In this document: positions 35,001 to 44,470 of the stretch, piece after piece
Layout: each line of letters opens with the position of its first letter
Position numbering within the stretch: position 1 is the stretch's first letter
From: Notospermus geniculatus
Lineage: Eukaryota; Nemertea; Pilidiophora; Heteronemertea; Lineidae
Direction of reading: 5' to 3'
NCBI GenBank assembly: GCA_002633025.1
Contig: NMRB01001277.1
Location: 101,489 to 165,488 of the forward strand
Length of the DNA: 64,000 nucleotides
Position numbers and translations under genes: made by a program
Notes under the pieces: generated by a model
Seen by the model: the letters and a program-made list of their open reading frames with translations, nothing else
The model's database searches: none
Told to the model about the DNA's origin: nothing

Positions 35001-35904
35001 CAACTTATGTCCTGAATGATATTTTGTCCTGTGTGATATTTAACAAAATGTTTTGTTACATCTTTCAGGACCTCGATCGGATGGCGATGAAAACATGGAG
35101 CGATACGGGGGCCAACATCACGGGGTTCCGTCTCATACGACCGGATCATTCCGATACGGTGCATTCAATGGACGATGCATTGGCCCACGACGCTGTGGTC
35201 ATCATCAGGGAGGCGGTGATCAACTGGTTGAACACGCTTACCGCCAGAGAACGAATGCTAAAATCCACGGTCAGAGGAAGGGCCATCTTGCAGTATCTAA
35301 CTGAGGTCAGCTTACTTCTGCAACGCTGCAGTTCTAATTGCTCTGCCATCCAAAATGTGTCGTACAAATTTGCTTCTCTATCCTGAAGAATGGCAATTTA
35401 GAGAGGTGGAAAAAGTACACGCCCACATTGTTACATGTGGTCTCGTACTCAAAGTAAAGGAAAGGTCGACAAACGCAGGATTTGCTCTTCCAAAATGAAT
35501 ATCATCCAAAGGATCTTGTCATTTAATCATTCGTCGTTCTCTTTGCAGGCCCAAACGGAAGGAGTCACTGGGTGGATACAGTTCGACTCTCTTGGACGCC
35601 GAACGAATGTTTCTCTGGATATCGTCGGTCTGGATCAGGAAGGTCTTTATAAGGTAACTGGAAAGAATACACTGGTTAATGTACAAAGGCTTTTCAAAAT
35701 ACATGTAGGGCCTACATGTAAACTGCACATAGGCAAATGCGTCAGTCCTCACTAACGATACCACGCTTTTGTTTTTTACAGAAAGGAGAATGGAAAGAAA
35801 GCTACCCAAGTTTGGCAGAGCGTATGCATACAAATGAAACAACGAATACCAGGAGCCAGCAAATGCCTCTTGGCGTGTCTCCTGTTCGGATAGTAACAAT
35901 ATTG
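29020..35904 (+). CDS. Receptor 1 exons 1-8: signal peptide and amino-terminal domain
   Basis: Exon 1 gives a signal peptide (MATTKFMLISSVIFLVLYEK) and a splice after ATT G in phase 1. Exons 2-8 form the bilobed LIVBP-like domain: GVIAPVNSTWTHAV, VIVGSYNSLVASMADSLQVP, WNDVCIIYN, LHKLVKLRERKRKNMMVL and GWIQFDSLGRRTNVSLDIVG. This domain directs subunit assembly in the family. Exons 4, 5 and 7 (179, 54 and 105 nt) have the same lengths as in receptor 2. Confidence 0.82.
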
Positions 35905-38900
35905 GTGAGTACGCCTATATGATAACGGGTAGTGGCAAGACGCCCCAAGCAGAGGGTTACCAAGGAGCATTTTAGTTTCGATTATGATAGTCTTACGAAG
36001 GGAAGGAATTGTTCTATACCCCATTCTCTGACGTAGTTTTTGCAACTTCCAGGAGGAACCTTTCGTCATGCTGAGGGGCGATAACACAACCACAGGTAAC
36101 GACAGATTTGAAGGCTACTGCATCGATCTGTTAGCAGAAATGGTCAAGTACTTCCCTTTTAAATTTGAGTATGAAATATACTTAGTCCCTGATGGCCAAT
36201 TTGGGGCTAGGAACGATAATGGTGAATGGAACGGGATCATGAAGGAGCTGATAGTTGGAGTAAGTATTAAACTTCTGTTATTTTTGCTGGCACCTAGCAT
36301 GATCATTTTTCTGGACTGTCTTGATGATTGGCCCTTATTTCTTCCAGACCGCCGCCCTTGCAATTGCTCCTCTCACCATCACACTTGAACGGGAAGAAGC
36401 CATCGACTTCACAAAGCCTTACAAGACACTGGACATCAACATCTTGATCTTACAACCAGAGAAAGGGCGTTCACTTCTCCAGTTTCTGAGTCCGTTGTCT
36501 ATCTATGTTTGGGGCACGATTCTGCTGGCACTAGTCGGGGTCAGCGTGGTGTTGTATACCATTGATAAGTTCCACCCAGACAGTGGAAGGACGGAGAATG
36601 ACAACCATCGCTACACCATCAGAGAAAGCCTTTGGTTTTGCTATGCCGCTCTCGTCGGCGCTGGCACGGAGCAGACGCCCAAGAATCTATCGGCGAGGAT
36701 TTTGAGCAGCGCCTGGTGGTTCTTTTCTCTTATCATAATATCGTCATATACAGGTGAGAGAATGGAAATGTTTTGTCGAGATCTAGAATAATCTCAGGTG
36801 ATCTTTTAGGTTTTGGAATATTGTACGTTCAAGTTTCCAACGATAGAAAAGTTAAACAATCCGAGAAGCACTTATTGTGTTCGTTTCGCTTTGAAAGAGG
36901 GAGGTTGAATAATCCGAATCCCTTATTTTTCAGCCAACATGGCCGCCTTTCTTACCATGTCCCAAATTTCGGCTCCAATAAAGTCGATAGCAGACCTCGG
37001 AATGCAGAACAAAATTCAATACGGGACAGTGAAAAATTCTCGGGCTGCAGAATTTTTCAGGAATTCAAAATCCCAAGTTTTTAAAAAGATGTGGACGCAG
37101 ATGAACGAGGTTAATCCGGAGAGTATGGTACATTCGTCAAAAGAGGGCCATGATAAGGTGGGATATTCTTTATACAGCCACAAAAGCCACAGTATGACTG
37201 CGTACCGAGTCCAATGAAAGACGTTTTTGGGAACAATGCATGGGCGATGGTGTACATCGTGACATGATGATGTACAGTACACGTACAATGTACATCCATA
37301 TTCCTTACATTTCAGGTGAAGGAAGGTTCATATGCCTTCCTTTGGGACTCCCCCGTCAACACCTATACGGCTACCCAAGATTGTGAGACCATGGTGCTCG
37401 GTGGCCCCTTTGATCGAAAGGGCTACGGCTTTGGTATACCAAAGGGTGCATCCTACAGAGATGAATTCACAATTGCACTGCTGAGGCTGAATGAACTTGG
37501 AGTCTTAGGAAACTTAGATAGAAAGTACGTATGGTCCCAACTGAATACAGTCAAATTCGTAAATAAAGGTTGGCCAAAAGGAGAAAAAAAGGTCTATTCA
37601 CGCGTCAAATCTGTTTTGCAAAAATCATCAAAATTCTTAATGATTAAAATTCTACTCCTCAATGTCATTTTACTACAAAAAATTACAAGCTTTTAAATAA
37701 AACATCGTGGTTAACTTGAAATTCTTATGGAGAAAGCTCTGTCGTAAAGGGTTGTTGAATCTGACTGACTTCCTTGCATTTGAAAAGTACCGGTAAAATG
37801 CCGACAGAACCAGAATCGGATGCAATCTCAGAAATCTATTCATATTGCAGATGGTGGGGAGATTGGAAATGTGGTAAAGTGCAAACAGTCAGAAAAGGCA
37901 AAAAGACCTGTGAAAATAGGTCTGTTTAAGAACAAGAAAGTGTCACACGTAGCTGTTGTTAGGTCGTGTAAAAATGTTGTTTGTACACCCTATTTTGGTT
38001 TCAGCACTTCATCTGTCAATTAGTTTAGGAAACGTACCTGAACTTTGAAAGTTCACCATGCACTTCTACCTACTCGATACTAGGTTCTGATGATTGCAGG
38101 CACAATCTGACTAGACATACATGTATAATCTACTTAATTTAAACAGAATGTAATGCATGTATTTCACCACGTTGAAATGTTCGTCACGAAAATGGTTGTC
38201 CAAAGGGTCAAGATATCATGCCCCAATAAAAAGATTAAAATTCCAACCCCTCCCTCTTTCATTCTAGTCTCAAGAACTGACTGAGAACGTTTGTTTTCTT
38301 TTTCGTATATCGTCATGTATTACGTCTGAAACGTGTACACCAGAATGACACGGTATTTCATAAGCTCAGCGTAGAAAAGTCACAGCTGCAAAATCCTTGC
38401 ACACTCTATGTAGCAACGGCTATTCGCCATCTTGACACTGCTTTCGGTGTGACTGCCCGTCACTAACCAATCGGGGTCGTTTCTGTATTCAACGAAACGA
38501 TGTTCCTTATTACGTGTACATGGTTACAGTGCATGTCATTGTGAACCCCGTAGTTCTACGTGTTTCCCAAGAAAAAAAAACACGAAATTCGTGCCTTTTT
38601 AAATACCCGTGCATGGCATTGTTTTCGTTTTAGATACGCCTTTGTGATCATCCCAGACCATCTACTTCCACTGTCCTCGGTTTCCATTTCTTCAACTTGG
38701 TCTGATTTCGTCGTCAATACTCCTTCCCTTTTCTTGCAGATGGTGGGGGCAGGGTAAATGTGGTGACCCATCGGCCGTCAGCGTCGGAAGCAAGACGGCT
38801 CAGCTACACCTCGACAACGTTGGCGGCCTCTTCGTGATCATGATGTGCGCAATGGCTGTGGCTTTGGCCGTATGTGCAGCGGAGAAGCTTTGGTCTGTCT

Positions 38901-41050
38901 ACCATTCACGGAAAGCGAACGTACGTACGTACATGTACATGTACCTCGCCCTTCATTGAATGTGACGTTCTCGACGCGATATCTTTGCTCTGCGTCCAGA
39001 CTGGTTGTTGATTCTGAGAGATGTTCCTATAAATGCATCGGTCTTTTTCCATGACGATATAAAACGACCAATAAGCCGCAAGAACTACAACGACCTAGAA
39101 ATCACTGTTTTACCATGATTTGAGATCGTTCCTTTTTTCCTCTTGGGAATCTGCTCAAAGCAAATGGTTTCCGAAACGTCACGTCATCACTGGTCTAAAC
39201 TTAGACTGGTCTAAATTTCATGCATTAGCAGCAAATTATCATCTCTCGACCTCAATCTTGAACTGAACAAATATTGTGTTCGCCCAAAGAACTGTTAACT
39301 ACTTTGCAAATAGAGGATGAATTCCATCACTTATGCCACAGAACAAATACTATAAATATTATATGTACAATGAACCTCGACAACGTTGGCGGCCTCTTCG
39401 TGATCATGATGTGCGCAATGGCTGTGGCTTTGGCCGTGTGTGCAGCGGAGAAGCTTTGGTCTGTCTACCATTCACGGAAAGCGAACGTACGTACATGTAC
39501 ATGTACCTCGCCCTTCATTGAATGTGACGTTCTCGACGCGATATCTTTGCTCTGCGTCCAGACTGATTGTTGATTCTGAGAGATGTTCCAATGAAATGCA
39601 TCGGTCTTTTTCCACGACGATATAAAACGACCAATAAGCCGCAAGAACTACAATGACCTAGAAATAACTGTTTTACCATGATTTGAGATCGTTCCTTTTT
39701 TCCTCTTGGGAATCTGCTCAAAGCAAATGGTTTCCGAAACGTCACGTCATCACTGGTCTAAACTTAGACTTGTCTAAATTTCATGCATTAGCAGCAAATT
39801 ATCATCTCTCGACCTCAATCTTGAACTGAACAAATATTGTGTCCGCCCAAAGAACTGTTAACTACTTTGCAAATAGAGGATGAATTCCATCACTTATGCC
39901 ACAGAACAAATACTATAAATATTATATGTACAATGTATTTCATTCTCCCTTGGCCTATGGTTGACGGCAGTTAATCGTACTTAGTATAAACCATGCCTTT
40001 AGGCCTGGTTTAGGCCCGGTCGGGCCTACCACAACGGTAGCGATGATTCACCTATTATTCGACGAGTAGAGGCCTATGTTTTAACAATGGAAGGAAACCT
40101 CGCTTAACGTTGTCGTTGTCCTAACGGGCCATGACCCCGGAGTCTGACTGAGTATTAACAGAACTTTATATAAGCAAACTTATGGAGTTTTGGTATTATT
40201 TCTATTCCTGGACATGTCACTGAATGTTCCATAATCTGCTTTAATCAGGTAGCATCTGGTGACATGGGTAAGCCTGCTTTCATACTTAGTAATTTATTGT
40301 TCATCAGTATGAACTTATAATTTCATATTTTAATCTTTTTTGAAGGCTTTTGCATCCGCATGAAAAGTTTGTAGCGTTTTTTATAAGATTTTGCCCACGC
40401 CTTTGTTCCCTTGTTCAGTGGTACATGGTCTCCTACAGTCAAATAGTCCAGTCTGATTTGTTGCATGTGGCAGACACAATCCATTATACATTACATGTGT
40501 AGGCTACATTATATTGAAAATGAGAAGAACCATTCGTCCCTGCTGTATTCTGTAATTGAGGGGTTTTTTAGATCGAGATTACAAAATTGCGTACATGTTC
40601 TGTACATCGAGGTGGTTCGAGGCCAGAGAACGAACAATTTGAGAGTATTCATGTACTGGTAACAAATCGATTCGTTGGCCAGATTTAGCTTTACTTGCCT
40701 GCCACGTTGCTTGTCCTGCATGGAGTGCGTTGTGTAATGTATAATTGCAATTTCTTGGACATTCACGAAGCATGATTGTTTGGTAGTGCTCTGATGAATT
40801 GTGCTTATTTACTAACATGTCGCCCTTTTTACGTGGGCTGCTGCTTGACTTCTCGCAAACGAGTGCATCAGTCTCGAAGAGCAGTCAGTCCTTCGGCCTT
40901 GTTCTTTTCCATGCATGTAACTTATTTGCAATTGTTCATCTTCAGAGAGAGTCACAGAAGGTGAAGCTGCAGGACAAGTCCCTCTTACGACATATCACAA
41001 ATGACAAAGATGAAGATGTAGAGGGGAGAGACAAACAAGATAGCGCCTGA
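29020..41050 (+). CDS. Ionotropic glutamate receptor 1 (AMPA/kainate/delta superfamily)
   Basis: Fourteen exons in consistent phase: 29020-29104, 32031-32183, 32577-32822, 34435-34613, 34769-34822, 35069-35305, 35549-35653, 35782-35904, 36053-36259, 36348-36753, 36934-37157, 37316-37524, 38740-38920, 40946-41050; 837 residues, close to the family length of about 900. Order: signal peptide, amino-terminal domain, S1, M1, pore loop, M3, S2, M4, short cytoplasmic tail. It should form a ligand-gated cation channel at the cell surface. The exon 2 donor (T|GTGTGT, 32183) was chosen because it alone keeps phase. The ligand site and Q/R site are unusual (see findings). A poly(A) signal AATAAA lies at 41,534. 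The exact subfamily is unresolved. Confidence 0.9.
30579..30711. mobile_element. MITE family A, copy in receptor 1 intron 1
   Basis: The ends GGGAGTTTTCGCAAAGCCCC and its reverse complement continue into CGAAACGCCAACGC arms. The element forms an almost complete hairpin of 133 bp. Other copies lie at 43,814 and 44,274, with decayed ones at 31,317-31,471 and 43,268-43,378. The rest of the intron (29,105-32,030) shows no exon. Confidence 0.75.
34064..34315. mobile_element. MITE with perfect 20-bp TIRs
   Basis: TAATACCCCCATCACACTGA at 34,064 is repeated exactly inverted at 34,296-34,315. The interior is rich in ACGTTTT/AAAACG words and non-coding. It lies 120 bp before receptor 1 exon 4. Confidence 0.8.
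36053..37524 (+). CDS. Receptor 1 exons 9-12: S1, M1, pore, M3, S2
   Basis: S1 reads TGNDRFEGYCIDLLAEM and YEIYLVPDGQFGARNDNG; the binding motif APLTITLERE keeps the Pro, Thr and Arg that hold the ligand alpha-amino and carboxylate groups. M1 is YVWGTILLALVGVSVVLYTI. The pore entry reads ALVGAGTEQTPKNL and M3 SSYTANMAAFLTM. S2 has YGTVKNSRAAEFFRNSK and YAFLWDSPV. An intron splits M3 at SYT|A in phase 1, and another follows EGHDK; receptor 2 lacks both. Confidence 0.92.
38740..41050 (+). CDS. Receptor 1 exons 13-14: end of S2, M4 and C-terminal tail
   Basis: Exon 13 (38740-38920) begins by completing Lys then WWGQGKCGDPSA, the conserved end of the ligand-binding domain, and contains M4 (NVGGLFVIMMCAMAVALAVC). 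Exon 14 (40946-41050) gives a 34-residue charged tail ending KQDSA and the stop at 41050. Confidence 0.85.
38806..39943. repeat. 570-bp tandem duplication copying part of the M4 exon
   Basis: About 38,806-39,374 is repeated at about 39,375-39,943 with a few substitutions; both end AATATTATATGTACAATG. The second copy has M4 (LDNVGGLF to HSRKAN) and its donor but lacks the acceptor and the WWGQGKC part, so it cannot be spliced in as an equivalent exon. There is no N in or near it. Confidence 0.85.
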
Positions 41051-41931
41051 ACATTTTTGTGATTGGGACTTTTATGTCACGAATCGAGTACGGAAAGGAG
41101 AGTGTTTTAGTGTGAACAAGCAATACAAAGCCATAAAATAGTCAGATATCACGCTTTCTCTTCCTTTGGTGTCGTTGGGGAGATGACACATCGAGGCAAA
41201 TGACTGCAATATGAGTTTTAATGATTTTCTCGAAGTGGCGGACGATTGTGTCACGACCTCGGTGGTGAACCGGTGTAACGTGTGATTTGGTATTATCGGA
41301 AACGTATCAACGATTCTTTAGTTCCGGATGTATAAAATTATAATTATGACCTTCATCGGCTCCGAATTCACTGCATTTTATCAGATACATTAACCAGCAC
41401 CTTTGTGTGAACATATGATATGCACTATTTAATTCGTCATTTCTCTTAAAATTTGTACAGTTAATGTTTGTAAATACAAAGGGACTCATTTAATTAGGCT
41501 GTCAATATTGTATGCCAATTAAATTATCATGTAAAATAAAGTGTTTTGTATGAGATTAATTGTTAGTTTTTATGTGTATGCGATTTTACGTGGCGATAGG
41601 AAGCTGTTTACTTATACATACAGATGATATACATGTAATATCTGCACGTAGATTTTGGTGATTTGGGACTGTTACAAGGTCGTCAGCCGAGTGTGCTTAC
41701 ATAATGGGACGTGATCACGGAGTGAGATTCCGAATTGAATGAAAGATGGCTAAGTGCCACTTTGCCATGACTATGGCCCGTATTCTAGAAGCCTCCTTAT
41801 TAACTCTAAGGTCCACTTTAATCTTTTGTATTCTACCCTGCAAACAATAGCTAAAGGTAGACTTATGTTAAGGAAGCTTCTAGAATACGGCCCCATATCT
41901 ATCTGTTCATGCTACATGCACATAAGATGCG

Positions 41932-42010
41932 ATTTGGCCTAGTGGTTAAGGCGTGCTGTCCGATTGATGCCTAATGCGAGGAACCGTGGGTTCGAGCGCG
42001 GTAGGAAGCT
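41932..42010 (+). ncRNA. tRNA-derived sequence (SINE head or tRNA pseudogene)
   Basis: TGGCCTAGTGGTTAAGGCG fits the polymerase III A box and GGGTTCGAGCGC the B box, about 50 nt apart. I cannot fold a proper acceptor stem, so I do not call a functional tRNA. Confidence 0.45.
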
Positions 42011-42558
42011 ATGTCTTTCACCTAGAAACCCGTTATTTTTGACCGAAATTCTATGGAGAATATCGGGAGACCAACAACAGAATTAGATCGACGAAAGATT
42101 GCTGCCAAACTGAGGCTGAGATTACATATAGAGCTACATGTACACGGTATACGTGGTTTGCTGCACTTCGTTAGAACCTCGTCCCTGCGTTAGAATCGGC
42201 AGAGGACGCCTTCGTTCAGCTCATCGTGAAAGATACGGCTTGCTATCGAAAGAAATTCTCCAAACGAGGCAAATCCGCACGTGCGGGGCAGTCATTCCCC
42301 GGGAGTTATTGATGTGCAACTGAGACAATTGTTTCAAGGTTATCATCTGTGGTCGCAAATCACATGATAATAGCCATCATATATTTTCATGTCATCAAGT
42401 CCATATCCATGACACAATAACCGATCTCCCCTCAGGAGCGTGAAATCAAAAAATCGTTGTTGTCCCAGCTGACTATTCATAATAGTTCACTAATGGAGGC
42501 AATTTGCCTAAGTAGATTTTGCAAATATTGCATGTGATGTTGTGTTTAACATTAGCAG

Positions 42559-42701
42559 GACGTACATCGCAAGAGTCAAGTGTTGATCGGCCACTGGAAC
42601 ATGACATAAGGGATCAGCAGGATGTCGCCAGGATTCTCCTGTTGTTTTCCAGTCGTAGTTATCATTCAGTTGTGATCAGTGGTCAGCGAGTTCTAACATT
42701 G
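42559..42701 (+). pseudogene. Possible orphan receptor exon (amino-terminal domain exon 4-like)
   Basis: An open segment between an AG (TTAGCAG) and a GTGAGA donor enters in phase 1 and leaves in phase 0, exactly as exon 4 of both receptor genes. It encodes HDIRDQQDVARILLLF, comparable to EDIRRDLLDIRKALIRV in receptor 2. It is 36 nt shorter and no neighbouring receptor exons are visible, so it may be a remnant of a third paralog or a chance match. Confidence 0.3.
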
Positions 42702-43380
42702 GTGAGATAAATCTTCGTGTCTAAGGTAGGTGACCATTTCATTCGAGTCAATAACTTGCTACAGGCCATAATTGTACCACAGGTGGGCCCAGGGCTACCA
42801 AATACGAGCATTCGACGACATAGTCCTCCCAATCTACATGTACATGTACTTATAAAAAAACTTACGTATTTTAATTTTTTTGACATATGTTTTTGTTTTT
42901 GTGTATTTCATATTGCTTTCCCTTCTGAACTAAGATTCGGTTTCGGCTGAAGATTTGAACATTAAGAAGTGTGACTTTAATTAAATTGTGTTGTGTCATA
43001 CGAGGTGCTTTTCCGTTACATGTAGTAAAATGATCTCTGTTCTATATTTGGCACAGCAGCAGCATCAGCATCATCCTCTATACCGTCGAAGGTTTAGAGC
43101 TTGAAAGTTGATGAAAGTAGAATAAGTGTCCTTCGCAAGATTATAATGTCGCTATGTGTCGTAAACCGTTCTCCATTAAATGTCCGCTCTCCATTAAACG
43201 GCCGCTCTCCATTAAACGGCCGCTCTCCACTAAATGGCCCCTACGTTTATCCTAGGATATTACAGATTTGTCGCAATGCCTCCCGAAACGCCAACGCGAA
43301 CGCCAATCCCATTGTTCGACTATGCGATGCCACGAATAGGATGGACGTTCGCGTCGGCGTTTCGGAGCTTTGCGAAATTA

Positions 43381-43656
43381 AGCCGTGTTTACCTGACATC
43401 CGTTATCCGATATGCGATACGACGATATCCGATGAAGCATTCGCTCCATGTAGTGATCGAGATGAAAAACGGATGCGATCTAGAGGTCACGTGGTGCAGC
43501 AGCAGCCAGGGTTTTCTTTTGTTTTCTGCTAGAATATCGCAACCTGTATCGCAGGTAGGTAAATGGATCAACACACGTTTTTTAATCGCATTTCGGACAT
43601 CGCATATCGCTGTCGCGTTTCGCATATCGCATCTCGGATGTCAGGTAAACACGGCT
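43381..43656. mobile_element. MITE family B, complete copy, TTA target duplication
   Basis: The ends AGCCGTGTTTACCTGACATC and its exact inverse are flanked by TTA at 43,378-43,380 and 43,657-43,659. A second, left-truncated copy lies at about 44,017-44,259. Open frames through it on both strands are shadows. Confidence 0.8.
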
Positions 43657-43659
43657 TTA

Positions 43660-43811
43660 AGCTTAGCGCACATGTCCGACAAAACTCAATGCGTTAGGGG
43701 TGTCTGTTAAAATCGACTCTCCTGGCTGAATGACGAGTCGACAGCGTTGGGTCAGTCGACTTTAAAAACACCCCTAACGGATCGAGTTTTGTCGGACATG
43801 TGCGCTAAGCT
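43660..43811. mobile_element. MITE family C, TTA target duplication shared with neighbours
   Basis: The ends AGCTTAGCGCACATGTCCGA and its inverse, flanked by TTA at 43,657-43,659 and 43,812-43,814. The first TTA is also the right target site of family B, and the second directly precedes a family A element. Confidence 0.8.
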
Positions 43812-43813
43812 TT

Positions 43814-44470
43814 AGGGAGTTTTCGCAAAGCCCCCGAAACGCCAACGCGTAGGCCCTACGTTTATCCCTGGTGCTCTCTTCGTGGCATCGAACAATGGGT
43901 TTGGCGTTCGCGTTGGCGTTTCGGGGGCTTTGCGAAAACTCCGTACTCTCTATTTACTGTTTATATACATGTATTTTATTTACGCGTGTCTATACACTGT
44001 AGCTGTCATGAAAAAAATGCGATACGACGATATCCGATGAAGCATTCGCTCCATGTAGTGATCGAGATGAAAAACGGATGCGATCTAGAGGTCACGTGGT
44101 GCAGCAGCCAGGGTTTTCTTTTGTTTTCTGCTAGAATATCGCAACCTGTATCGCAGACAGGTAAATGGATCAACACACGTTTTTTTATCGCATTTCGGAC
44201 ATCGCATATCGCTGTCGCGTTTCGCATATCGCATCTCGGATGTCAGGTAAACACGGCTTTAGTAGGGAGTTTTCGCAAAGCCCCCGAAACGCCAACGCGT
44301 AGGCCCTACGTTTATCCCTGGTGCTCTCTTCGTGGCATCGAACAATGGGTTTGGCGTTCGCGTTGGCGTTTCGGGGCTTTGCGAAAACTCCGTACTCTCT
44401 ATTTACTGTTTATATACATGTATTTTATTTACGCGTGTCTATACACTGTAGCTGTCATGAAAAAAACATT
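43814..44470. repeat. Duplicated MITE A unit flanking a truncated MITE B
   Basis: MITE A plus about 75 bp of flank (ending TGTAGCTGTCATGAAAAAA) occurs at 43,814-44,017 and again at 44,274-44,468, nearly identical. Between them is the truncated MITE B copy. The arrangement is a local segmental duplication. Confidence 0.75.

Larger units (their letters stand above)
41051..43267. other. Spacer between the receptor genes, with MITE and tRNA-like sequence
   Basis: The receptor 1 3' UTR probably ends near the AATAAA at 41,534. A hairpin MITE (GGCCCGTATTCTAGAAGC and its inverse) spans 41,775-41,893. Apart from the tRNA-like block and the possible orphan exon listed separately, no gene is recognised. 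Confidence 0.5.

Noticed and set aside
41932-42010. Functional tRNA gene
   Set aside because: Box A and B are present, but no acceptor stem or clean anticodon arm can be folded by eye.
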